Assembly (NCBI GenBank): GCA_016713335.1
Contig: JADJPH010000032.1
Coordinates: 1 to 64,000, forward strand
DNA length: 64,000 bases
DNA from: Candidatus Fredericiella danica
GTDB taxonomy: Bacteria; Chloroflexota; Anaerolineae; Caldilineales; Caldilineaceae
Reading direction: 5' to 3'
The translations under genes and the position numbers were made by a program. The notes beneath the pieces are model-generated. The model had not been told where the DNA came from. It saw only the letters and a program-made list of their open reading frames with translations, and searched no databases. This document shows, piece after piece, positions 18,542 to 28,228 of this stretch (position 1 is the stretch's first letter; every line of letters starts with the position of its first letter).

Positions 18542-19744
18542 ATGACTGAACGCCTGTACTACGACGATTCATATACCACTCAATTCGACGCAAAGGTCGA
18601 AGCGGTCGAACTCCTTGCCGGACGCCCGGCGCTGCGGCTGGATCGCACCTACTTCTACCCCACTTCCGGCGGCCAACCGTATGACACGGGTCTGCTCGCT
18701 GGGCAACGCGTGATCGACGTTGTGGCGGAAGACGGCGCCGTCTGGCACATTGTGGACGCTCCCCCGCAAGTGCAGCCCGGAGCCAGCGTGCACGGCGCGA
18801 TCGACTGGTCCCGGCGCTACGATCACATGCAACAGCACTCCGGTCAGCATCTGCTGTCGCAGTTGTGGGCGCAGCAACGTGGCTTTGAGACGGTCGCCGT
18901 TCACTTCGGACCAGTTGAGTCCACACTTGACCTGGATGCACCGCTCGTGACCCAACAACAGATCGATGAGTTGGAGTTCCTGGCAAACGAGCTGGCCTAT
19001 ACCGCACTCCCGATTCGCGCCTACTTTGTCACCGATGCAGAAATCGGTTCGCTGCCCCTCCGCCGGCCGCCCAAGGTATCGGGTAAGATTAGAATCGTCG
19101 AAATCGCTGCGTTCGATTATTCGGCTTGTGGCGGCACGCACGTACGGACCACCGCTGAGATCGCGCCGATCAAGATCTTGCGCCAGGAACGGCGCCGCGG
19201 CCAGACCCGGCTTACGTTCAAGTGCGGGCTGCGTGCCTGCACCGACTATACTGAGCGTAGCCGGCTGCTCGTCGAAACCGCGGCGCTCTTTAGTACGGAG
19301 ATCGGCGCGGTGCCGGTGCAAGTGCAGCGCGTGCAGGAGCAGAACCGTGACCTGCAGCGCCAACTGGATCTACTGAACGGTCAACTTGCTGAATACGAGG
19401 TTGCACAGTTGCTCGGTGAAGCCGAACGAACCGGCAGCGATCTCAGAATTGTGCGACGTCTGTTTCAGGATCGATCCGTGGATACAATGAAACAACTCGC
19501 GGCTGGGCTGCGTGACCAGGACCGGACCGTAGCACTCCTCGCAACGACGGTGGGCGACAAGTTGACCCTGATCTTTGTGCGTAGCGCCGACGTCGACGTT
19601 CATGTCGGCAATGTGCTCCGTGACACCCTTGCTGCGTTTGGCGGCGGGGGCGGCGGGCGGCCCGATTATGCCCAGGGGGGCGGCGTCGCGCCGGCGCAGG
19701 CGCAAGCGATATTGGAGTACGCGGAAGCTCGACTCAACCTATAG
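18542..19744 (+). CDS. AlaX-type alanyl-tRNA editing protein with DHHA1 domain
   Basis: 400 residues. It resembles the editing half of alanyl-tRNA synthetase and has no aminoacylation domain: N-terminal FYPTSGGQPYDTG, zinc ligands HMQQHSGQH (near residue 97) and CGGTHVR (near residue 198), a coiled-coil stretch QNRDLQRQLDLLNGQLAE, and a C-terminal DHHA1 domain ending FGGGGGGRPDYAQGGG. By family knowledge it hydrolyses Ser- or Gly-mischarged tRNA-Ala in the cytosol. The frame is intact. It is followed 33 bp later by psuG on the same strand. Confidence 0.9.
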   Translation: MTERLYYDDSYTTQFDAKVEAVELLAGRPALRLDRTYFYPTSGGQPYDTGLLAGQRVIDVVAEDGAVWHIVDAPPQVQPGASVHGAIDWSRRYDHMQQHSGQHLLSQLWAQQRGFETVAVHFGPVESTLDLDAPLVTQQQIDELEFLANELAYTALPIRAYFVTDAEIGSLPLRRPPKVSGKIRIVEIAAFDYSACGGTHVRTTAEIAPIKILRQERRRGQTRLTFKCGLRACTDYTERSRLLVETAALFSTEIGAVPVQVQRVQEQNRDLQRQLDLLNGQLAEYEVAQLLGEAERTGSDLRIVRRLFQDRSVDTMKQLAAGLRDQDRTVALLATTVGDKLTLIFVRSADVDVHVGNVLRDTLAAFGGGGGGRPDYAQGGGVAPAQAQAILEYAEARLNL

Positions 19745-19777
19745 GATTCATCCATCCGTTTCTGAAGGAGGCGCACC

Positions 19778-20677
19778 ATGCATCATCTGCATCCGACCGT
19801 AGCATTGGAATCGACGGTGATTTCTCACGGTCTACCCTATCCCCATAATCTTGCACTGGCGCGCGAAATGGAAGAGATCGTGCGCGCCAATGGCGCGGAG
19901 CCCGCCACCGTCGCCATCATCGGCGGCGAGCTGATTGCCGGGCTCTCGCCGGCCCAGATTCACCATCTGGCCACGTCATCGACCGTCCGCAAGGTCAGCC
20001 GCCGGGATTTGCCCATTGTCGTCGCCAAGAAACTCGATGGTGCGACGACTGTGGCGACCACAATGTGGGTTGCGCATCACTTTGGGATCGCGGTCTTTGC
20101 CACCGGCGGGATCGGTGGCGTCCATCGCGGTGAAGGCACCGACATCAGCGCTGATTTGCAGGAGTTGGCGCAGACGCCGGTGATCGTGGTGTGCGCCGGG
20201 GCCAAGGCGATCCTCGACCTACCCGCAACGCTGGAACATCTTGAGACGCATGGTGTCACGGTGGTTGGATACGGCACGAATGAATTCCAGGCATTCTACA
20301 CCCGGACCAGCGGACTTCCGGTGGATGTGCGATGTGACACGGCGGCTGAAGTTGTGAAGATTTGGCATGCGAAGCAGCAACTCGGGCTGCCCGGCGGGCT
20401 ACTTGTCACCGTGCCGATCCCGGTTGCCGACGAACTCCCTGCCGACGAGATCGAACCGGCCATCGCGCAGGCGGTCAAAGAGGCTGCCATGCGGGGGCTG
20501 CGCTCTGCGGAAGTGACGCCTTTCTTGTTGACCCGGATCGCCGACCTGACGGGCGAGCGCAGCCTGAACGCCAATCTGGCGCTGCTCAAAAACAATGCCC
20601 GTGTTGCTGCGGAAATCGCCGTCGCGCTCCGTCACGACGAACCGGCGGAATTGCCTCAACGCGAGCCGTTTTCGTAG
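19778..20677 (+). CDS. psuG: Pseudouridine-5'-phosphate glycosidase
   Basis: 299 residues with GAAGGAGG before the ATG. Strong family segments: ALESTVISHGLPYPHN, VRANGAEPATVAIIGGE, KVSRRDLP, GATTVATTMWVAHHFGI, VFATGGIGGVHRG, DISADLQELAQTPVIVVCAGAKAILDLPATLE, YGTNEFQAFYTRTSG and SLNANLALLKNNARVAAEIA. The enzyme splits pseudouridine 5'-phosphate to uracil and ribose 5-phosphate for degradation of tRNA/rRNA-derived pseudouridine. Its usual partner kinase psuK is not adjacent. The gene directly follows the alanyl-tRNA editing gene and may share its transcript. Confidence 0.93.
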   Translation: MHHLHPTVALESTVISHGLPYPHNLALAREMEEIVRANGAEPATVAIIGGELIAGLSPAQIHHLATSSTVRKVSRRDLPIVVAKKLDGATTVATTMWVAHHFGIAVFATGGIGGVHRGEGTDISADLQELAQTPVIVVCAGAKAILDLPATLEHLETHGVTVVGYGTNEFQAFYTRTSGLPVDVRCDTAAEVVKIWHAKQQLGLPGGLLVTVPIPVADELPADEIEPAIAQAVKEAAMRGLRSAEVTPFLLTRIADLTGERSLNANLALLKNNARVAAEIAVALRHDEPAELPQREPFS

Positions 20678-20717
20678 ACTACGTACGCGTCTCGTTTGTC
20701 TGGGCATGGGCGCTGCG

Positions 20718-23700
20718 TCAATCGTCACTGGTCCCGCTGATGGGATAAGGCGTATCGCCCATCAGCCCTGCCCAGAGCACACGGTTGTAGGCCGCGAAAT
20801 CGAAGCGATCTTCCGCAGTGAAGTCCATTCCCTCAGTGACGCGCGCCCAGTACTCGGCGTCGTGCGTCGTTTTGGGCACGACCATACCGGCAGGCTTGGG
20901 AGGCAGTTCTGACGCCAGTTCCGTATTATAGAGATATGGTGATGGCGTCGCTTCAAAACTCCACGGGCTCGGCGTTGTGGTGAAGACGTCGGCCATGGGC
21001 CGGGCGAGCGCGTCGTTGATGTTCATCGGTGCGAGACCAAGCACCTCTTCAATGGTGCGCAAGAAGTCAATCGTGTTGTACTTGTGGAAACCACTGCACC
21101 TTGCTTTACGTTGGCGCCGAGAATGAACGCAACGGTGCGATGAGAATCGACGTGGTCGCCACCATCTTGCGCGTCATCTTCAATGACAAAGATCAGCGTG
21201 TTGTCCTTGTACTTGCTCTTTGAGATCTTCTCGACAAGTAGACCAACGGCATAGTCGTTGTCGGCCTGCATCTCTTCCGGTGTATCCACCCCGAACTTCG
21301 CGGTGCCAAAGTTCCCAGTGTGATCGTGCATGAACCGAACAAGACTCAGCGCAGGTAGATCCTCTCCCCCATCGGGAGCATATTTCGTGTCGAACTCGCG
21401 CTCCCACTCCTTGAACCGGTAATAGTCCGGGAAGTTGTTATCGAACCCACGGAAGTAATGGATGGCAATGGTGCGAGCGCCACTCTGTGCGTAAGCAACG
21501 ACTGTCGGTGGGGGGTTAAGGCCGGCATGGCAACCAGGAAATGGCATTGGATCACTCTCGAGGAGTTGATAGCGGGTAACATCCAGCAAGAAACCGTAGT
21601 TTCGCACCGTGAGGTTCGCTCGCAGCGCAGAATCACACAGATAGCCGGTGTTTATTTCGTTTTCAGGCCCATCCGGCGCGGCCACGTCTGTATGGCCGGG
21701 CAGGAGGTCCGGATCGGATGGGGTGAGCGCATTGGCGCTCTGACGCGTCACGCCTGGATAGCCGGCGTTCGGAAGTGCCACGTTCACATTGCGATTGTAG
21801 CCCTCGGAATCCAAACTGAGGCCGCGCCCCGCGTAACTTACGGGATATTGCCGTTCCACGACGTCAGGAGCACGCCGAAGTCGTCCATAGCCATCCGTCA
21901 TAACTGACCTCAGAAGTGGCATAGAAATTGTCAAGCGTGACGAAGGTACGCGCCAGGTTGTGGAAATTCGGCGTCATCGGTCGTTCAGGCGTATTGCCAA
22001 ACTCGGCGAGGCTCTTGTCGCCGTTCCCGACTTCCAGGTCGCCGAGAATCTGGTCGTATGTCCGGTTTTCCTTGACGATAAAGATCACGTGCTGCACCTG
22101 CCGGCGCACCGCAGCCATGACCGCTGCGTCGCTGGCGCTCACGCTGTGAGAGAACCGGTTGTTAATTGCCACCTGCGTCGAGAGTAGCGCGAGTTGCGCA
22201 GGTGTGGGCCGCTGAAAGGTCTGCAGCCCGGCCTTAGTCAGTTGAGGATTGTATTGTTGAGATCCAACGCAATTTGGGTCCCCGGGAGGAGGCGGTCCAT
22301 AAGCATAACAGAAGTCGGGATTCGGGCCGGTCGGCGATTTGCCATTGACGACATAGACCGTGTTGCCGTCGCCACTGAGGCTGACTGAGTTAGGGTACCA
22401 GCCTGTCGGAATTAGCCCCACAATTTTGGAACTACGATTTGAGTCATCGAGCGCCACTACTGCCACGTTGTTCAGATTACCGTTTGTCACATAGAGTTGT
22501 GTCTCATCCGGAGAGAGCGCAACACTGTTGGTATTGGCACCCTTGTACTGTAGCAATGAGGAAGGCATCACCGAAGCGGGAGCGATCACCGGGATGGTCT
22601 CGATCACCTTGTTCTGTGCGGTATCGATCACGTCAACCGTATCCGTCTGGTCTTCGGCGACATAGAGACGCGTTTGGGCCTTATTCAGCGTCATCTTGTT
22701 TGGCTGCCCCTTCACCGGAATTCGTGTGATCACCGCTGGCGCATCACCAAGGCTCACCACGACGATTTCGCGGTCGCGAATGCTTGATACATATGCTCTG
22801 GCGCTCACCCCATTCCCGTGGATTGCCACCCAGAACGGATACTCGCCGCCCGGTGTGCCGGAGACGCCGCCACTCTTGCCCGGGCGTAGGTCAAAATCTG
22901 GTGTGGTGCTATCTGGCTGTACGCGATGCCAACTGCCAAGACCGCCTTTAAAGATCGATATGGAGTCAGTAATTGACGACCACCATGTCTGGCCATCTTC
23001 AGAAGTCGCCACCCCGGCGGCGCAAGGCCTAACGGCGACTTGTGCGTTTACTGCGGTGGGACTGTCCGGAGGAGGGGAAGCCGGGTTGTAAAGGAGGCCA
23101 TTGCCCATGCGGGCCTTGTGGGGATCCCTGGGATCATAGGGGTGGCCTAAGTCAAGCGTAGTGCTGCCGGGCGACGGGGCGTTCTGAGCAACTGCGGGCC
23201 AGGTTTTGTCTGCGTTCTGCGTGATGATATGGACATTGTCGTCGCCGCAACCAGCCACATAGAAGGTCGTGCCCGAAGGATCGAAGGCTATCCCATTGTA
23301 GGCATTGGGAATCTGCACGACAGCCTGCTTGATCGGCATGGGCGTCGAAATGTCATAGACAAAAACATATTCGTTGGAGTCCGGCCAGTTGAAAAGCGTG
23401 CCGTTTGCATCCGGAGCACCGCCATCGGTTCTGTAGACGCGGTTGTAACCGCTAGTCAGGACCAGCAGGGTCTTTTTGTCCGGACTCACTACCGTGCTGG
23501 CAGCATGCCCGACCAGCCAGCCAGGTTGATCGCTTAGTCCCGGGTTCATCCCTTCGAATTGTGCGCCCGGAGGCGCGAGGGGTGTAATCTGTTGCCGCAT
23601 ATTGGGCAGATACTGGATGCCCGTCAGGGAATTGAAGCCGCCACCGCTGCCGGCGCCACACCCGCTGAGCAGCAGAAACCCCACAGTCAAAGAGAGTCCA

Positions 23701-23720
23701 GGCCATTTGTTGTGTCTCAT
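20718..23720 (-). CDS. Lipoprotein with YVTN beta-propeller and phosphoesterase domain; frameshifts near 21905 and 21087
   Basis: About 1000 residues after repair. The lipoprotein signal LTVGFLLLSGCGAGSGGG is followed by a seven-bladed YncE-type propeller (LLVLTSGYNRV, AYNGIAFDPSGTTFYVAGCGDDNVHI, NKVIETIPV, GWYPNSVSLSGDGNTVYVVNG). From residue ~540 comes an alkaline-phosphatase-superfamily phosphoesterase: FIVKENRTYDQILGDLEVGNGD, NFYATSEVSYDGW, FVIEDDAQDGGDHVDSHRTV and a tail EEVLGLAPMNINDALARPMADVF. Two indels split it into three frames with overlapping conserved parts. It acts outside the membrane; the substrate is unknown. It is divergent from the response regulator, 115-165 bp away. Confidence 0.87.
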
Positions 23721-23885
23721 AAAGGTCCATTATCGCAGCTTACAGTTCTCGTAACGTCCCTGCGAACCACTCTGCACAACCTCCTTGCGATCTCTTGACA
23801 ATTCCTTGAGATTCCTCTGCGATAAAAATAAGGTATGCTGATCGATTCTTTTGCCAACCTTGATGTGAGCACAGATAATGCCGGC

Positions 23886-24590
23886 ATGGGCCAATACCGG
23901 ATTTTGCTGGTGGATGACGACAAGGCCATTGTCAAGGTGGTGCGCAGCTATCTTGAACAGGCCGGCTTTGAGGTGCATGCCGCCTACAACGGCGAGGATG
24001 CGCTGCATGCGCTCCGCATCGAGCGGCCCGACCTCCTTGTGCTGGATCTGATGCTCCCGGATCGGGATGGGTGGGACATCACGCGCATCATCCGCGCCGA
24101 CCCCACGATGGGGGCGATCCCGATCATCATGCTCACTGCGCGCGTCGACGACACCGACAAGATTTTAGGCTTGGAACTGGGCGCCGACGACTATATCACC
24201 AAACCATTCAATGCCAGGGAGATTGTTGCCCGCGTACGCGCACTTCTCCGCCGCGTCCATCTTGGACAAAGCCCCCACCCACAGATCGTGCGTCTGGGGG
24301 CGCTCGTCTTGGATACGGACCAGCGGAGCCTGACAGTCGATGGCAAACCGGTAGAACTGACGCGCACCGAGTTCACCCTGCTTCAACTGCTCATGAGTTC
24401 TCCCGGTCACACGTTCACACGTGATGAATTGCTCGAAAAATGTATGGGGTTTGCATATGAGGGCATGGGGCGCACCCTCGACACGCACATCAGCAATTTG
24501 CGGAAAAAGATCGGAAAGGACCCAAGCGATCTCGCCTACATCCAGACGGTCTACGGCGTTGGCTACCGGTTGGCCAGGGCGGATGCATGA
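23886..24590 (+). CDS. OmpR/PhoB-type response regulator
   Basis: The receiver domain (RILLVDDDKAIVKVV, phosphoacceptor Asp in LLVLDLMLPDRDGWD, conserved T in MLTARVDD, Lys in ADDYITKPFN) is joined to a C-terminal winged helix (LTRTEFTLLQLLMSSPGHTFTRDELLE, RTLDTHISNLRKKIGKDP, IQTVYGVGYRL). The frame is open from 23835, but the start at 23886 (MGQYRILLVDDD) gives the normal length. It overlaps the sensor kinase gene by 4 bp, so the pair is translationally coupled. DNA targets are not known; the divergent phosphoesterase gene is a candidate. Confidence 0.93.
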   Translation: MGQYRILLVDDDKAIVKVVRSYLEQAGFEVHAAYNGEDALHALRIERPDLLVLDLMLPDRDGWDITRIIRADPTMGAIPIIMLTARVDDTDKILGLELGADDYITKPFNAREIVARVRALLRRVHLGQSPHPQIVRLGALVLDTDQRSLTVDGKPVELTRTEFTLLQLLMSSPGHTFTRDELLEKCMGFAYEGMGRTLDTHISNLRKKIGKDPSDLAYIQTVYGVGYRLARADA

Positions 24591-25690
24591 ACCGGCTCTG
24601 GGTACGGCTGAGCATCGTGATCAGCGGGTTTATTCTCATCGTCGCGCTGTATCCCCTTTTTGCGTTCTTCTTCTTTATCGCCAGCCATCCTCCCCCGGAG
24701 TCCACGACAAATCCACCAACCGGTGAAAATGCGCCGCCGCCGATTGGCGACCCCTGGCGCCGGGTGCCCGAAGATGTGCTCCGTGCGTTTGTATTGGCCG
24801 GAATCTTCGGTGTTGTCGGCGGGGTTGTCGTCAGCCGGGTCATGACCTCCCCCATCACCAAGTTGGCAGACGCCGCGCAAGCAATTGGCGCAGGTGACTT
24901 GACCACGCGTGTCAGTATCAAGCAGAGCAGCCAGGAAATCGAAGAACTGGCCACGGCCTTTAACCGCATGGCAGCCGATCTTCAGCACTCCGCCGAGCTT
25001 CGCAACTCGCTGATGGCGGATGTCTCACATGAATTGCGCACCCCGCTGACCGTGCTGGAAGGCAACCTACGCGCTGCATTAGATCATGTATACGACCTGG
25101 ATGATGAGCAGATCGCCAATCTCTACGAGCAGACCCGGCACTTGATCCGTCTGGTCAGCGAACTGCGCGAACTCGCACTGGCCGAGGCCGCGCAGTTGCC
25201 ACTCGATATTCAGCCGATCGATCTCCATGAGATCGTTCAGGAGACCGTGGCGGTCTTTGAACCGCTCGCAAACGAAAAAGGCGTTGCGCTGCGCGACAGC
25301 ATGCCCGCAGAACTGCCGGCCGCGCTCGCCGATCCCAATCGCATTCGGCAGGTGCTGCACAACCTGCTGGCGAACGCCCTGCGCCACACGCCGCCCGGTG
25401 GTGCAATCTACCTCGACGCCTATGCGGAAGGGGGCCGCGTGAGCGTGGCGGTGCACGACAACGGCGAGGGAATCAGCCCGAATCAACTCGACTTCGTCTT
25501 CAATCGCTTCTATCGGACCGACCCCTCGCGCAGCCGCGAGACGGGCGGCAGTGGTTTAGGGCTGGCGATTGTTAAGGCGATCGTCGAGGCGCATGGTGGC
25601 GCCGTCGCCGCCGCCAGCCCCGGTCTCGGGCAAGGCGCCACCTTCACGATCACACTGCCCGCCACTCATCAGAGCGCCGCACGTGAGTAA
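24587..25690 (+). CDS. Sensor histidine kinase
   Basis: 367 residues. TM1 (LSIVISGFILIVALYPLFAFFFFI), a short Pro-rich periplasmic loop of about 60 residues (PPPESTTNPPTGENAPPP), TM2 (AFVLAGIFGVVGGVVVSRVM), HAMP (ITKLADAAQAIGAGDLTTRV), HisKA with the phospho-His in MADVSHELRTPLTVLEG, then the ATPase domain: N box RQVLHNLLANALRHTP, G1 VHDNGEGI, G2 GGSGLGLAIVKAIVEAHGG. It autophosphorylates and passes phosphate to the regulator encoded just upstream. The last residues (HQSAARE) lie inside the first copy of the repeat array that follows. Confidence 0.93.
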   Translation: MNRLWVRLSIVISGFILIVALYPLFAFFFFIASHPPPESTTNPPTGENAPPPIGDPWRRVPEDVLRAFVLAGIFGVVGGVVVSRVMTSPITKLADAAQAIGAGDLTTRVSIKQSSQEIEELATAFNRMAADLQHSAELRNSLMADVSHELRTPLTVLEGNLRAALDHVYDLDDEQIANLYEQTRHLIRLVSELRELALAEAAQLPLDIQPIDLHEIVQETVAVFEPLANEKGVALRDSMPAELPAALADPNRIRQVLHNLLANALRHTPPGGAIYLDAYAEGGRVSVAVHDNGEGISPNQLDFVFNRFYRTDPSRSRETGGSGLGLAIVKAIVEAHGGAVAAASPGLGQGATFTITLPATHQSAARE

Positions 25691-26348
25691 GGCGTTTCCC
25701 CCTCGGTATTGAGTGTGGCGGTGCGCAAACCGCTCGCTGACGTTCGCGGCTCTGACTGGCGACGTTCGCGGCGGCTCTGATTGACGACGTGCGCGGCTCT
25801 GATTGACGACACGCGCGTTGCCGCACAACTCCCGCCACCAATCAGAGCGCCGCACGTGAGTAAGGCGTTTCCCCCCGGTATTGAGTGCGCCGGCGCGCAA
25901 ACCGCTCGCTGACGTTCGCGGCTCTGATTGACGACGTGCGCGGCTCTGATTGACGACGTGCGCGGCTCTGATTGGCGACACGCGCGTTGCCGCACAACTC
26001 CCGCCACCAATCAGAGCGCCGCACGTGAGGCGTTTCCCGGCATTGAGGGGCGGTGCGCAAACCCCGCTGACGCGTCGCGGCCTGATTGCGACACGCGTTG
26101 CCGCACAACTCCCGCCACCAATCAGAGCGCCGCACGTGAGTAAGGCGTTTCCCGGGATTGAGTGCCGGCGGCGCAAACCGCTCGCTGACGTCGCTCTGAT
26201 TGACGACACGCGCCGAACTCCCGCCACCAATCACGCCGAGGCGTTCCCTCGGTATTAGGGCGGCGCACCGCCGCCACGTCCGGCTCGACTCGCGCCGGCC
26301 GATCGACACGCGCCGCACCCCGCCACCATCAAGCGCCGCACGTGAGTC
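25668..26348. repeat. Decaying tandem-repeat array (six copies, spacing shrinking 173 to 98 bp)
   Basis: A unit anchored by ATCAGAGCGCCGCACGTGAG occurs at 25668, 25841, 26010 and 26121 and in eroded form at 26230 and 26328. Spacings are 173, 169, 111, 109 and 98 bp. Inside the longer units are inverted 22-bp subrepeats (core GGCTCTGATTGACGACGTGC), two to three per unit. The first copy supplies the stop of the histidine kinase gene, and the last abuts the end of aspS. The long open frames across this stretch are repeat artefacts. A lone related copy lies at 40711-40735. Confidence 0.85.
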
Positions 26349-26368
26349 GTTTCCCCGGGATTGATGCC

Positions 26369-27693
26369 TTACGGCGCGAGCCGGTTCATGTCTCCGAAAG
26401 AGCGTCGTCAACCGCAGGTTGGTGGCGCCGGTCAACTGCATCAGGAGGCGCTCCAGCCCAATCGCAAAGCCACCGTGAGGCGGCATGCCGTAGCGGAAGG
26501 CTTCCAGGTAGGTCTCGAACGGCGCCTCAGGCAGGCCGCGTATGCGCAACGCCTCCTGGTAGTCGGCATACCGATGAAGGCGCTGGCCGCCGGTCACTAA
26601 CTCCGTGCCACGGAAGAGCAGGTCAAAGGAGTTCGAGTATGCGGGCCGCGCCGGGTCCTGGGTGCGTATAGAAGGGGCGCTTGACCATCGGGTAGCCGGT
26701 CACAAACAGGAAGTCGCTGCTGTGTTCCTGCTGCGCCCACTCACCCAGCCAGCGCTCGTCCTGCGGCGACAGGTCAGGCTCGCCCCGCACATCTACGCCA
26801 TGTCGCCGCAGAATCAATTCCTGCGCCTCGGCGAAGTGGAGGTGGGGAATCGCAGCGGGCACGGTGGGGAGCGTTGCCCCGGCCAATGCCAACTCCGCTG
26901 CGGATTGCTCCTGCAGCGTTTCGATGATGTGGGCAATGACATTGCGGAGCACCCCCATCACCGTGAAGTGGTTCTCGATGAAACCGAATTCAACGTCGAG
27001 GCTGACATATTCGTTGACATGGCGGGTGGTGTCGTGGGGTTCGGCGCGGAAGACGGGGCCAACCTCGAAGACGCGTTCAAAGACGCCCACCATGATCTGT
27101 TTGTAAAACTGCGGGCTTTGCGCCAGGTAGGCCTTCTGCTCGAAGTAGTCCACCGCAAAGACGTTGGCGCCGCTCTCAGTGGCGGATGCCACCAGTTTGG
27201 GCGTCTGGATCTCCGTGAAGCCCTGGCTGTTCAGAACAGTGCGGAAGGCCCCCATGGCGCCGGCCGCGAGGCGAAAGATTGCACGCCGCGCCGGGTGGCG
27301 GTTGACAAAGACGGCGTGGTCCAGTTGGGTGGTGAGACCGGCGGTGACCTCTTTCTTGCCCAGCACCACCGGCAAGGTTTCGGTGACGGGTGTGATGATC
27401 TCGAGTTCGGGTGCCTGCACCTCGACGCCGCCCGGCGCCTGGGGTGCGGCTATGACCGTACCCGTGATGCGGATCACGCTTTCGGGCAGCACCGCACCGT
27501 CGACGATCGGCGCCAGTTCGCCTGGCTGGGCGGCGACGATCTGCGCCGTGCCCCACCCATCGCGCAGGATGATGAAACTGACCCCGCCAAGCCGGCGCAC
27601 GGCATGCAGCCAGCCCTGCAAGACGACACGTTGCCCTACATGCGCTGCCAATTCTGTCGTACGGATCAGTGCCGCAGTTGCGATTGTTAACAT
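26369..27693 (-). CDS. aspS: Aspartyl-tRNA synthetase, archaeal/non-discriminating type; frameshifts near 26668 and 26390
   Basis: About 441 residues after repair, the short form without the bacterial insertion domain. The N-terminal OB fold has VGQRVVLQGWLHAVRRLGGVSFIILRD; class II motif 1 region FRTVLNSQGFTEIQTPKL; motif 2 region FEVGPVFRAEPHDTTRHVNEYVSLDVE; then FVTGYPMVKRPFYTHP. An indel near 26668 hides DPARPAYSNSFDLLFRGTEL, which is readable in the next frame. Motif 3 is FRYGMPPHGGFAIGLERLLMQLTG. A second indel near 26390 restores the normal tail NRLAP and the stop at 26369. This type often also charges tRNA-Asn. A T-box leader precedes it. Confidence 0.92.
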
Positions 27694-27892
27694 AGATGTT
27701 GCTCCAGGTCCGAGCGCATGGATTCGCCGATCGTGCGCCCGCCCAGACCCATTGCTATCCTGTGCGCCGCCGGCTTCGATTCAAATCGTTGCTGTCATCA
27801 TCATTGTTGCCATCATCATTGCCATCTTCGTCCATCCCGGACCTCCCTTCTTTCTTTACATTGACCATTGACAATTCTCTTGGTCCCCAATA

Positions 27893-28195
27893 CAAAAAGC
27901 CCCCGTCCATCTTGTGGACGAGGGCTTACGCCGCATCGTGGTGCCACCACTGTTCGCTCTCGCAAAGAGAGCCTTCACCGGTTCGTCCTGCCGTCGTCGC
28001 TGAGGACAGGATTAAACCGCTGCGCTGTAACGGGCGCTTCCCGGAGCCAGCTACTGATCTTGCACGGCAAGATGTTCCCTGGTCGGCTCAAGGGTGTCGT
28101 CGCCGGGTCGTTCCGACCGGTCTTACAGCCAGGGACCGGCTCTCTGTACAGCAACGTGCTCGGCGGCATGTCCCTCTCCATGCCTTATGAGGGAA
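27893..28195 (-). ncRNA. T-box leader controlling aspS
   Basis: Read on the minus strand, the segment contains the T-box bulge sequence TGGTGGCACCACG (27937-27949) with GAACAG before it. An intrinsic terminator follows: AGCCC-TCGTCCA / TGGACG-GGGGCT and a run of T (27893-27927). Upstream are an AGAGAGCCGG motif and a long paired stem I region (about 28060-28170). This order (stem I, antiterminator, terminator) is diagnostic of a tRNA-sensing T-box. Transcription would read through into aspS when uncharged tRNA is bound. The specifier codon (GAC or AAC expected) was not fixed by eye. Confidence 0.88.
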
Positions 28196-28228
28196 GACAA
28201 TAGCACGGTGTGCGGTGAAAGTCAACCG

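Noticed and set aside
23720..23886. Sigma-70 promoter TTGACA near 23796 for the two-component system
   Set aside because: No acceptable -10 box lies 16-18 bp downstream, so the promoter was not annotated.
25668..26348. Possible CRISPR array
   Set aside because: Units are tandem and contiguous with internal inverted subrepeats, there are no unique spacers of even length, and no cas gene is near.
25556..26597. Long open frames across the repeat array on the minus strand, up to 251 residues
   Set aside because: They translate the tandem repeats (ALIGGGSCAATR and variants) and only the first ~70 residues of one frame are real, being the end of aspS.
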